In this document: piece after piece, positions 54,018 through 64,000 of the stretch
Layout of the letters: the number at the start of each line of letters is the position of its first letter
Numbering within the stretch: the stretch's first letter is position 1
DNA from: Xanthostigma xanthostigma
Lineage: Eukaryota; Arthropoda; Insecta; Raphidioptera; Raphidiidae
Assembly: GCA_963575645.1 (NCBI GenBank)
Contig: OY754464.1
Location: 32,937,501 to 33,001,500 of the forward strand
DNA length: 64,000 nucleotides
Direction of reading: 5' to 3'
Notes under the pieces: model-generated
Databases searched by the model: none
The model's input: the letters and a program-made list of their open reading frames with translations, nothing else
What the model was told of the DNA's origin: nothing
Translations under genes and position numbers: made by a program

Positions 54018-54969
54018 ATGTATGTATATTCCAATTATTAGCTTTTATTAGATGGGACAAAAAATCGTTTTTGTTATATATTTTTACAAAAACGAGCAGC
54101 ACATCTTGTTATTTATAACAGATTATTTTCAAATCCTATTTTCAAAAACCTGCAGCTTTGCCCCAAATAAATTTGACTTTAATAGTCTATTTTAAACTTC
54201 CTGTAACACCTATAGGTATATACGATATATTGTATTATTACTATTAGTGTATTTTCTTGTGTGTGTATGTTCAGTTCGCATCAATCTTGCGCAAAGAAAC
54301 ATTAGTGTCGCAATGGCAACTGGCAATGTTCTAAAGCAAAGAGCTGCTACATATTCTGTATTCAACTTGTCGAACACACAAATCGACTGACAGAAAGATA
54401 AGATCGATTACAAGTAAACCCTTAAATCGACACAAAAAGGATGTTAGTTTCATACACACTTATACACAGCGTTCGGGAATATTTAACGGATAATAAATTG
54501 AAAATATAAATTTAAAATGTTTTGTGTCGTAATAATAAATTAAAATAATTAAAAGTCTTATTTAACAAACTTGTCTATTTAATTATTATGTATAGTTATA
54601 TAATATATTATATAGTCATATTATAACGCATTAATGTTGGTTTCGAATAAATCTTGTTTGATCTTAGAGATGACATTTGGCAGACGACCTTTATAGCAAT
54701 ATATAGAATTGTATCAGTACATTTTTATTTTTAATGGATGAGAGTGGTACAGGCTAAAAATAGACGATTAGTGCTAAGACACCTTAGTAAAAGTTGCATG
54801 ATAATTTTGATGTTCTTCCCTGTAAATTCAATATCAAAATATAAACGATGGGCCAAGGCTGTTTTTACTTTTCACACAAAAATAATAACATTTTACCGAT
54901 AAGGGCTAACAAATAATTGATACCGTTGAGCTGTATTAGAAATACTGACAACAAAAAAGACGGACATAT
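54018..54969. other. Unassigned AT-rich stretch
   Basis: No feature recognised. Confidence 0.35.
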
Positions 54970-55513
54970 GCGAGTAGAACCGCGCCCTGAGGGTTCAGTA
55001 CCGTTATTTCATAAAAATTAAATTTGTCATGGAATAATTCTGTATAGAATCCGAAATTTAGGATTTTCGGATTTTTTTCTTTACTTGTGCTATGCAACCT
55101 TCTTTTGCGCCAAACATGATTCTAGGTTAAGGGGAAACATTAAAGTTTTTGATAAGTGAGTCAGTATAAAAAATTCTTTTTTTGGGATTTAGGTAACTAC
55201 AAATTTACGGTTTTCGGATTTTTCCCTTTACTTGTGCTATAGAACATTGCTCCTTGTAAAATTTCATGATTATAGGTCAATGGAGAGTACCCTATAGCTT
55301 CAAATCCCCTAGCGAGTGTCAAAATATGCGGCATAAACGGCCGTATCTTAGAAGTTTGATATTTTCACAGTTCCAAACGATTACAGAGCTGAGTATGTAT
55401 TTTATATTAATTTCAACTTGATACCTCTATGTGTTCCTGAAAAAAAAGGGATCTTGACAGACAGACTGATACTATAAGGGGTTCTTTTTTCCTTTTGAGC
55501 TACGGAACCCTAA
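54970..55513. repeat. Unclassified interspersed-repeat-like segment
   Basis: Two internal direct copies of a 'ttttcggatttttyyctttacttgtgctat' type block (near 55068 and 55210) and an end with GACAGACAGACT followed by 'gagctacggaaccctaaa', which resembles common insect repeat termini. No second copy is in the window, so the assignment is tentative. Confidence 0.4.
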
Positions 55514-56372
55514 AGAATGATAAAAAATTCAATTCGTCATATGTGAAATTCAATAATGAAATTTTAGAAGTGCTGCCCAGTAGACTTTTATACGGTCAGA
55601 ACTTGGACTATAAGATATTTTCATAAAAATTTTAAAATAGCAAGAATTTTGTAACATCATATTTAACGACCAACGGTTTACCTATTTGGATCGTTTTTAT
55701 TTTTGCACAGTTGGATGGCTCAAGTTATTTCTATTAAAAGCGACAGTATTTTTTGATTTGGTAAAAGTTGTCAAAAAGTTTAAAAATCACGAATTTGGCA
55801 CACTGGTACCCAAATAAAGAATTTTTCGTAAAGATGCGAAAAGTGCCAGCTTAAACTTTTGTAATTTCTTTTGTGTAGATCAGTACAAATGTGGAGGCCA
55901 AAATCATACGTAAGTCGTTCTAAGCTGAGTGATAAATCTCGGTATAATCACATGCCATTATCACGCTTCTGCAATAAATAATTATATTTAAGCTGTGCAA
56001 CTGAAATCAGCTCAAATATTATACGAAATCAAAATTAGAAAACAATATTAGTTATTATTGGACACAGTGTACCGTAGATATGGTGTAGTCTGTAGTTGAA
56101 AAGTATCTCACAGAAGAAAAAGTTACGGAAATGTAGAAACAGCATTCTGTATGTTCACTTTTTCTTTGACGTAAATCGGTTTGTTTACAGTTAAAAGGAA
56201 AAAGTATCAATAGAATTCATTGATATATTTTCAATGGCGAGAAGTGACATATAGTTTTATTATTTTTTCAATTTTATAAAACAGTTTATGTTATAGACAA
56301 GTCGCATAAAATTATATTTTTTTTGTTCATAACATAAAAGCTATTCTGAAAAAAATTACTATATATATTTGA
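55514..56372. other. Unassigned AT-rich stretch
   Basis: No feature recognised. Confidence 0.35.
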
Positions 56373-56736
56373 CTAGTGGTTCCGCTCGGTTTCACCCGGG
56401 TGCAAAAGAACGAACGGGGGAAGGGACATGAGTACGCACATTCATCTTAGTTTACCGAGATAAATGTTGTGTCCTTTCATGATGATCGGAGTTACTTCAA
56501 AAGTTTTTGTCGCACAAATTTTGAGTCACATTTTGCAACATTTTTTATTGATGCTCCGCTTCTATTGGTCGTAGCGTGATATTATATAGCCTATACTATA
56601 GGCTATATAATATCACGCCTATAGCCTTCCTCGATAAGCGGACTATCCAATTAAAAAAATTTCAATTCGAACCAGTAGTTCCTGAGATTAGCGCGTTCAA
56701 ACAAACAAACTCTTCAGCCTTATATATTAGTATAGA
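56373..56736 (-). mobile_element. Non-autonomous Helitron, 364 bp
   Basis: The minus-strand 5' end is TCTATACTAATATATAAGGC after a host A; the 3' end is GAGCGGAACCACTAG before a host C rather than T. Same family as 18349-19009 but without its nested MITE. It contains a 43-bp perfect-type palindrome at 56575-56617 where the sister copy has a single arm. Confidence 0.8.
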
Positions 56737-57646
56737 TATAGATAAATAAACGATCGCCAATTGCTTAAAAGTCTTGTTTCATGTAGCGAATGTGATAATA
56801 TTTTTAAACGGTCATTTCTAAGTTCGAATAGTTCCTAGGGCCACTAGGAGTTTTGCACTTGACCTAAATTAAATAACAATATTCATATTTCAGATTTTTC
56901 CATGAGTAACAAAAACTTACAAAGAAGTTATTTTTTTTAGAATATTCTACATATTTATCGATTACGAATGTTCGTGGTCACGGCACTATACCTTGTTTAC
57001 AAAAAAAAAATAAATATAAAGAGAGCCAATAACAGCATGAACGTATTTAATAAAATTACCAGCTCATCTACTTATATAAAAATGTTTCGTGCCCTGCATT
57101 TTTCAAGTTATGTTTAATTAGTAAGTACTATACGTGCCGCACAGCATAAACCTCAGAAAGATATCAATATTATAACATTTTGAAGTCAAAAAAGATATCT
57201 CAAATTTAAGTTTTTAATTTACAGAAATAAAAAAGATATTATTTCTAAGAAATCTTTTAGACGATGTCAAAATGATTATCATGAAGTGTGAACTTAATTA
57301 AGTATATTAAGTACTCAAAAACCTCCATCTTACACGACTAGTAGCGAACATACCGAAAAGAAAATTATTATTGAAACAATTAGCAAAAAGTCAGAGAAAT
57401 AAACCTTATCGTCAATTTTATATTGATTAAAAAAATCTAATAACTGAATCAGATTTAAATAACGCCGGGGCATTTAAAAAATAATTTAAGACTTACATAA
57501 GTGATAAGATGATGAAACTTATTTGTGGAGTGATTCTGGACGAAAAAATAATTTAGAAACCGAAATTGATTCTCGACAAATTATTCAAGATTTACATATC
57601 TTTTTCAATTTGAAAAAACAAGCTTGAAGAAGAACAAATCTGTGAT
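56737..57646. other. Unassigned AT-rich stretch
   Basis: No feature recognised. Confidence 0.35.
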
Positions 57647-57648
57647 TA

Positions 57649-58507
57649 TACCGGGTGTCCCATTTTAAAGGAATACCTTGAATAACTTTTAAAGTTTTCA
57701 TTATATGGAAAAATGTCCCGAATAAAAGTTGTTTGGTTTGGAGGGGGACATAAAGACAAATACCACCCCCTAATCTCATCCTCTACGCAGGGATGAGGGT
57801 GACTGACTTTTTTAATAGGAATACCTATTTTTTATCATAAATTAAGATTTTTCTTGAAAAAATATGCAACATTTGTCTGAAACATTTTTTTACCCGATGC
57901 CTCCCTCAACCCTTAAAATGCATGTCAAAAATCAGTTTCCCGAAACTCCATTAAATGTTTATATCTAAACAACGACGTCGCAATAAATTATGAAAGGTAA
58001 GTGTTGTTTGTTTTGGGAAGGGTCATCGATTAAACATACAAAAAAACACCGCCCCATGCGCGGGGGTGGGGATGATTTTTTAATGATTAAAGGGGCGGTG
58101 GTTTTTTTTATGTTTAATCAATAACTGTTCCCAAAACAAACAACACTTACCTCTCATAATTTTTTGCGCAACGTTGTTGTTTAGATATAAACATTTAATG
58201 GAGTTTCGGGAAACCGATTTTTGACATGCATTTTAAGGGTTGAGGGAGGCATCGGGTAAAAAAATGTTTCAGACAAATGTTGCATATATTTTCTAGAAAA
58301 ATCTTAATTTATTATAAAAAGTAGGTATTCCTATTAAAAAAGTCAAAGTCACCCTCATCATTGCGTAGAGGATGAGAGTAGGGGGTGCTATTTGTCTTTG
58401 TACGATGTTCCCCTCCAAACTAAACAACTTTTATTCGGCACATTTTTCCATATAATTAAAACTGTAAAAGTTATTCAAGGTGTTCCTTTAAAATGGGACA
58501 CCCCGTA
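57649..58507. mobile_element. 859-bp fold-back element with TA duplication
   Basis: The ends are TACCGGGTGTCCCATTTTAA and TTAAAATGGGACACCCCGTA, flanked by TA on both sides. Arms of about 400 bp (57649-58046 and 58095-58507) are near reverse complements around a short loop. The TIR style and TA duplication suggest Tc1/mariner-type mobilisation. No transposase is present; the reverse-strand frame at 57585-57779 is incidental. Confidence 0.85.
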
Positions 58508-58509
58508 TA

Positions 58510-59270
58510 TTACCTACCCATAAAGCGACAGGAAATCTTTTGAAAATTTCATCTCTTAAACCATGCTATCTTTCTGATATCATTTGTGGCAACACAAAGA
58601 TGTCTGCGGGTGTCATCTAAAACATTATAGTGTACTCACATAGAAACAAATAATTGAGCTACATAGAAAAAGTTTGTTAAATTTTGATCAAAATGCGTAG
58701 GAAAATGTTGTTTCGACGGTTCGAAACATTTGTACGAACAACAATCCTAAATACATTGTGTACTATATGTTGAGGACCAAGTGATAAATAGGGCATTGCA
58801 AATCATCGAGGTACCTTCGCAAATACACAAAACGCGTCGGAGAAGTTTTTCTTAAAAAATGATACCAGTGACGAGGTACTCACGAAATCTAACGTGTGTT
58901 TGAAGAAATTATTGTACTACATACAGTGGTTCTAATAAAAACTTTTTTTGGCGATACATTTTTATATCACTACAGTTGCAAATGTATAGGTACAGTGAAT
59001 TTCACTTAATTCATTTACCCGATAGTTATGGAGAACATTACTGCATTAGAAAAAATCGTTTCACCTAAGTTGCAATAGGTAATGTTTTCGATAACTACCA
59101 GATAAAATAAACTCACAAATGATTTCACCCCTTAATAATGCGCTGCTACATAAACAAGGTATATGATTGAATATAGGTTACCAGGAACCGTGGACAGTGG
59201 ACATCTCGCGCATCTATAGCTAAAGAATAACGGTCAAATTCTCATTTAGCCCATACTGTGAAGCAAGAAC
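58510..59270. other. Unassigned AT-rich stretch
   Basis: No feature recognised. Confidence 0.35.
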
Positions 59271-59273
59271 TAA

Positions 59274-59720
59274 AGCCCGCTGCACACGAGGCTGGATTTG
59301 CTGGTAGATTCCTTGCTAGAGTTGACTACTAGTTTTCTAGCGCTGGTTTTCTCGATTACTGTTATGTGCTCGCTTCAAACGAAACGTCTTTTCAATCTTG
59401 TTTTGGAGATGGATCTGGTACGCGCGCAGTGACAGTCCAATATAAACACAGAGCAAATCGTATCTGTCTGAGCAGAATGACGCCATGTTGGTTTGTGGGA
59501 GTTTGTTCATGTCGCCCACGTGACAAGATACTGTTCCCTGATTAATTCTTGATCATAGCAAGCGGAGGGCCTAGCAAGAATAAATAGTCCCTGTTCTAAT
59601 TTTAAAATCTATCTTGTGAGCTAGCAAGCGAGCCCGCAGTGACGTCATATCAAGCTATCTACCCAGCCTGCCGGCCAGCAGGAATCCCAGCAGTGTTTCC
59701 AACCTCGTGTGCAGCGGCCT
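59274..59720. mobile_element. Harbinger-like MITE (copy 2)
   Basis: The TIRs are AGCCCGCTGCACACGAGG at the left and the complement of AGGCCGCTGCACACGAGG at the right. The flanks are TAA at 59271-59273 and 59721-59723, the 3-bp duplication typical of PIF/Harbinger. Subterminal GCTAG/CTAGC words are repeated. A decayed sister copy lies at 183-586. The reverse-strand frames here are not genes. Confidence 0.75.
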
Positions 59721-59723
59721 TAA

Positions 59724-60975
59724 GATGTTTACATAGATATAAAAAAATAGTAAAACATTAACATCACATTTAAAACTAAGATATAAAAGAGTAAAGGAGT
59801 ACGACAGTCTATGTTTACAAGCATGACTCGAGAACATCTGGACCAATTTTGGCAAACCTGTGGGTACCTACACTGTTTAAGGCTTGTTTCTTTTTTTTTA
59901 TTTGTTCCTTGTGAACATGCAAGAATCCTTAGAAAAAAACCAATAAATCCTGCAGGGATTAAAATGTTATTTTAAAATGCAAAAAATATTTAAAAAATAA
60001 CAGACTGGAATTAATAACTATAAATATTTTATCGATTATTTTACAGATGCAGTCATAAAACGCTAAATGTACAATAAGAATTCTATGACACGTTTTTAAA
60101 TTAACTAGTTATAATATGCTGACTTCAAACTATTAAATATCAAACAATTACTGTATACTCAAGTGGTGACTGCAATGAGCAATAAGACAACAAACTCGGT
60201 TCGTTCGACTAGAGTCAGCTCGGACTTGGTAAATGCGTTGAGTATTATTTGAATTTTTTTTAACACAATCCTTCAAAAGATGATTAGATTTTTCCTTTGA
60301 AATGAAACTTTTCAATTCGCGTTCAATTGTAAATCTCGTTGAGCGCAGACATATTTAAAGTTGTCCTTGGTTAAATTATTTTATTGTGTTTAATTTATCT
60401 GATTTTAATTTATTACAAAGAATAATTATATCTATTATTTTAAATCATTAAAATAACCTTTGTAGTTTATAAATATTATCGTCAAGTATTATACAGTAAG
60501 GGAAGTAGGGGCTAATTGTGTCACACGTAAGTTAGTAATGTGTGTCTCCCAAAACCAAATTTGACATTGTGTCGCGTACCATGCTTTATAAATGTATAAT
60601 GATTTACCACATGATATAAATAATTTGAATTTTAATGTTTTTAAAAAAGTTCTGAACGCTGCATTAGTGAACCAATGTCTATATTAGATTAATGATTTTA
60701 AAATGTGAATTAATTTTAATTTGTTTATGACGAATTCAATGCACTAATGGATTAATAATTTTCTATGCTATTCTTTTCATGGGTCTTTAGAATAAATTTG
60801 AAATCTCCGTCGCTGTATTTGCGACTTCGTATGCTATTTTAAGTATGTAGCATTACTTATTACTTAAGTGCCCAACCAAACTTCACATGGGAGGTGATGA
60901 GTGTATGCTCTTTTAGATTATGTTTTGGAAAAAAAAATACTTTAGTGAAGTTTAAGCTCTGATATATTTGTTACT
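59724..60975. other. Unassigned AT-rich stretch
   Basis: No feature recognised. Confidence 0.35.
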
Positions 60976-60978
60976 TTT

Positions 60979-62812
60979 TAGGCGCGAATAGCGTACGCTA
61001 AAGCGCCTATATGTACTCGCTTTGTCTGTGAATCTCTGAATCTGTGAATCTGTGAGTCACGCTTTTTGTATCCAGCGTACAGCCCAAACGCCTTAACCGA
61101 TTTTAAAAAACTTTTTTTTGTTCGATTCGTCTCCGGGTAACTTAAATCCTAACGTCGCCCGATTTTTGAATTTTGGTCCCAGAGGGGAGAAAATTAAGAA
61201 AAAAAAACGCATAACGCATAACGCGTAACGTTCCGCCTGACCCTGTGCGTGCTTTTTGCTAATTTCTCGCTCAATTTAAATCAGATCGGTTTGAAACCAG
61301 TCTTAAACGAAAGAGGAGAACATTTTACATAGATTTCGTATAACAGAATTTGCCTAAACAGTTTTTTTATACAAATTTATATAGAAAAATATTGTCTGAA
61401 GACACAAGTAATTCAAGAATTACAAGGCGCGAAATTCTATAAAATATACCCCGGCGTTATGTTTGAAAATTGTAGTATATTTTTAACGACACTTTGAGCT
61501 TAATAATATAATTTAATTAACTTATTCTACGAAAAAAATTACAGTTGAAAATATTGAAACACAGAAAGGAAAAAATCATTTTAATAATTTATTAATAATT
61601 AGTCACAACCAACTTTTTTATAATTATTACCCTAAATTATTAAAATAATTATATTTCCATTTTGGTACATTTCAATAAAAACTTTCTTTTTATTATTATT
61701 TTATTTTTCTTGTAAAAACATATATCTCTGATGCGCATGCGCCGATTTTTCCCGAAATAAAATATAAAAATTTCTTGTAAAACAGATAGAATAATAAGCC
61801 GCTAAAAAAATTTTACCATTGTTATATAAAAAACGTTATAGCACATAATATCTCTTGCGCATGCGCCGATTTTCCCCAAAAATAAATTACAAAACTTTCT
61901 TGTAAGACAGATAGAATAATCAACCTTATGAAATGTAAAGCATTATTATATAAGAAACAACGTCATAGCCCATATCTCTTTTGCGCATGCGCCGATTTTC
62001 CCCAAAAAATTTACAAAACTTTCATGTAAAAATAGATAAAATAATAAGTCTTTTTAAAAACTATATTATTATTATATAAAACAACATTATAAAAGATATA
62101 CTCTTTTACGCATGCGCCGATGCTCCCAAAAAACAATAGGCCACTTCATATTTGCATATCAAACATCCTCCCAAAATTTGGTTTCAATCCGCTCATCCGT
62201 GGTGTCGGAATGGTAAGAAATGTCAAAAATGACGTTTGCGTCTGTCAAAGTATTATGTTCTAATAATTAGTTATTCATATTGTTAACTCAGAAGGCGTTG
62301 CATTTCACAAATATTTGAAATGCCATCCGTTTTTGAACAAATGCAATCGTTTTAATTTAAGACAGAACAAACGTAATCTTTATATTACCATATTAAACCG
62401 TGCAACAGAGAGAGATAACCGAAAGATGTTTGCCATCGATTATATCAAATTGAATTTATTTCTAAATAAATTTGTATAAAAAACCTGTTTTGGCAAATTC
62501 TGTTGTACGAAATTTATGTAAAATTTTCTCCTCTTTCGTTTAAGACAGGTTTCGAACCGATCTGATTTAAATTGAGTGAGTTATAAGCAAAAAACTTCGT
62601 TTTTTCTTTATTGCTCCCCTCTGGGGTCAAAATTCAAAAATCGGGCGACGTTAGGATTTAAGTTACCCGGAGACGAATCGAACAAAAAAAAGTTTTTTAA
62701 AATCGGTTAAGGCGTTTGGGCTGTACGCTGGATACAAAAAGCGTGACTCACAGATTCACAGACAAAGCGAGTACATATAAGGCGCTTTAGCTTACGCTAA
62801 TCGCGCCTAAAA
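60979..62812 (-). mobile_element. Family S element, complete copy with long inverted repeats
   Basis: Both terminal inverted repeats are present: the left (60979 to about 61390) starts TTTAGGCGCGAATAGCG and the right (about 62400-62812) is its near complement. Within, on the minus strand, come the leader (62812 to about 62150), four satellite monomers with palindromes at 62108 (first base A), 61983, 61857 and 61733, and the tail (61730-61390). The left repeat carries an inserted CG-rich segment at about 61207-61252. No open frame of note, so mobilisation would have to be in trans. Confidence 0.8.
61725..62120. repeat. 123-bp satellite, four monomers, inverted
   Basis: GCGCATGCGC at 61733, 61857 and 61983 and ACGCATGCGC at 62108, spaced 124-126 bp, in reverse orientation to the array at 46975. 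Confidence 0.9.
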
Positions 62813-62974
62813 ATAGCAGTATAAATGCAATGTTGTCTAATGCATGGCTCGACGCGGTCGGTCGTCTTTGTTTGCCGTACATGGAAATTAGAAGATAACG
62901 TATGTCTTGTCTTAACATGAAAACGGCTGCATTTCTAATGTTTAATTCAATTTTTTGACATTAGTATTTTGTGA

Positions 62975-64000
62975 AATGCAACGCCTTCTAAGTTAACTAT
63001 TGGAATAACTAATTATTATTAGAACATAATACTTTGACAGTTGCAAACGTCACTTTTGACATTTCTTATCATTCCGACACCAAGGATGAGCGGATTGAAA
63101 CCAAATTTTGGGAGGATGTTTGATATGCAAATATGAAGTGGCATATTGTTTTTGGGGAACATCGGCGCATGCGTAAAAGAGATACATGCCATAGTTGTTT
63201 TTTATATAATAATAGTGTACTTTTTATAGTGTTTTATTATTCTACTTTACAAGAAAGTTTTGTAAAATGTTTTTTGAGGGAAAGTCGGCGCATGCGCAGA
63301 AGAGGTATAAGTTATAAAGTTGTTTGTCTATAACAATGGTATACTTTTCATAACGGTATTTTCTTCGATCTATTTTTACAAGAGTTTTGTATAATTTTTG
63401 GGAAAAATCGGCGCATGCGCAAAAGAGATACATGCCATAGTTGTTTTTTTATATAATAATGGTGTACTTTTTATAATGTTTTATTATTTTACTTTATAAG
63501 AAAGTTTTGTAAAATGTTTTTTGAGGGAAAGTCGGCGCATGCGCAGAAGAGGTATAAGTTATAAAGTTGTTTGTATATAAGAATGGTATACTTTTCATAA
63601 CGGTTTTTTCTTCGATCTAATTTTACAAGAGTTTTGTATAATTTTTGGGAAAAATCGGCGCATGCGCAAAAGAGATACATGCCATAGTTGTTTTTTATAT
63701 AATAATGGTGTACTTTTTGTAATGTTTTATTATTCTACTTTATAAGAAAGTTTTGTAAAATGTTTTTTTGAGGGAAAGTCGGCGCATGCGCAGAAGAGGT
63801 ATAAGTTATAGAGTTGTTTGTATATAACAATGGTATACTTTTCATAACAGTTTATTATTCGATCTATTTTTACAAGAGTTTTGTATAATTTTTGGGAAAA
63901 ATCGGCGTATGCGCAAAAGAAGTACATGCCATAGTTGTTTTTTATATAATAATGGTGTACTTTTTATAATGTTTTTTTATTTACTTTATAAGAAAGTTTT
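62975..64000 (+). mobile_element. Family S element, copy running off the window
   Basis: It lacks the terminal repeat and begins within the leader at 'gtgaaatgcaacgccttc' (about 62973). The array follows, with palindromes at 63165 (last base T), 63288, 63411, 63535, 63658, 63782 and 63905 (GCGTATGCGC), and is still repeating at 64000. It faces the copy at 60979-62812 head to head, separated by about 160 bp. Confidence 0.75.
63155..64000. repeat. 123-bp satellite, at least seven monomers, incomplete
   Basis: Monomers are spaced 123-124 bp with the same A/B alternation as the array at 46975. The right boundary is outside the window. Confidence 0.9.

Noticed and set aside
53741..54118. 125-codon frame resembling a basic DNA-binding protein start
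   Set aside because: It runs through the pogo-like MITE terminal repeat and into low-complexity sequence; the lysine-rich start is expected in AT-rich DNA.

Overview
The window is AT-rich eukaryotic DNA, most likely from an arthropod and probably an insect. The evidence is its repeat content: a Ty3/Gypsy LTR retrotransposon with a lysine-tRNA-like primer site, Helitrons with 5' TC and 3' CTAG ends, a mariner-family transposase fossil, hAT-type elements with 8-bp target duplications, degraded non-LTR reverse transcriptase, and Penelope-like fragments. I recognise no host protein-coding gene and no functional RNA gene. This reads as a transposon-dense intergenic or heterochromatic interval. The species cannot be named from the sequence.

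Layout. 1-8 kb: a Harbinger-like MITE, a Helitron 3' end, two adjacent fold-back elements (4433-5287) and a one-monomer copy of the satellite-bearing family S (6590-7016). 8-20 kb: a TIR element carrying a 156-bp satellite (8057-9772), a tRNA-Ile-like fragment, Helitron copies joined head to tail (10115-11525), hAT elements at 12804 and 16082, Penelope-like fragments, palindromes, and three more Helitron pieces. 20-28 kb: fold-back MITEs, a Helitron, a LINE RT fossil, a mariner-type transposase fossil, and a hAT MITE with a perfect 8-bp duplication.

27956-42162 is the only strongly coding part: LTR, internal, LTR, internal, LTR. The three LTRs are 1576 bp and nearly identical, a 4-bp GTAC target duplication lies only at the outer edges, and each internal unit carries an intact 1525-codon gag-pol frame. 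In both units the gag zinc-knuckle region is read out of frame. The neighbouring frame carries the knuckles, then a GGGAAAC slippery heptamer, a 6-nt spacer and a 12-bp stem enclosing a gag stop codon. This looks like a -1 frameshift signal bypassed by one extra G upstream.

42-64 kb: more fold-back elements, a hAT element carrying a 1.2-kb inverted-repeat element, a LINE C-terminal fossil, and large copies of family S at 46251-49272, 60979-62812 and 62975 to the window end. Family S has long terminal inverted repeats and an internal satellite of about 123 bp. Each monomer carries the palindrome GCGCATGCGC, the core binding site of NRF-1 and its insect homologue Ewg. There are 26 such sites or near-matches in the window, and copies differ in monomer number (1, 4, at least 7, about 15).

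The recurring theme is fold-back structure: at least a dozen unrelated elements could form long hairpins.
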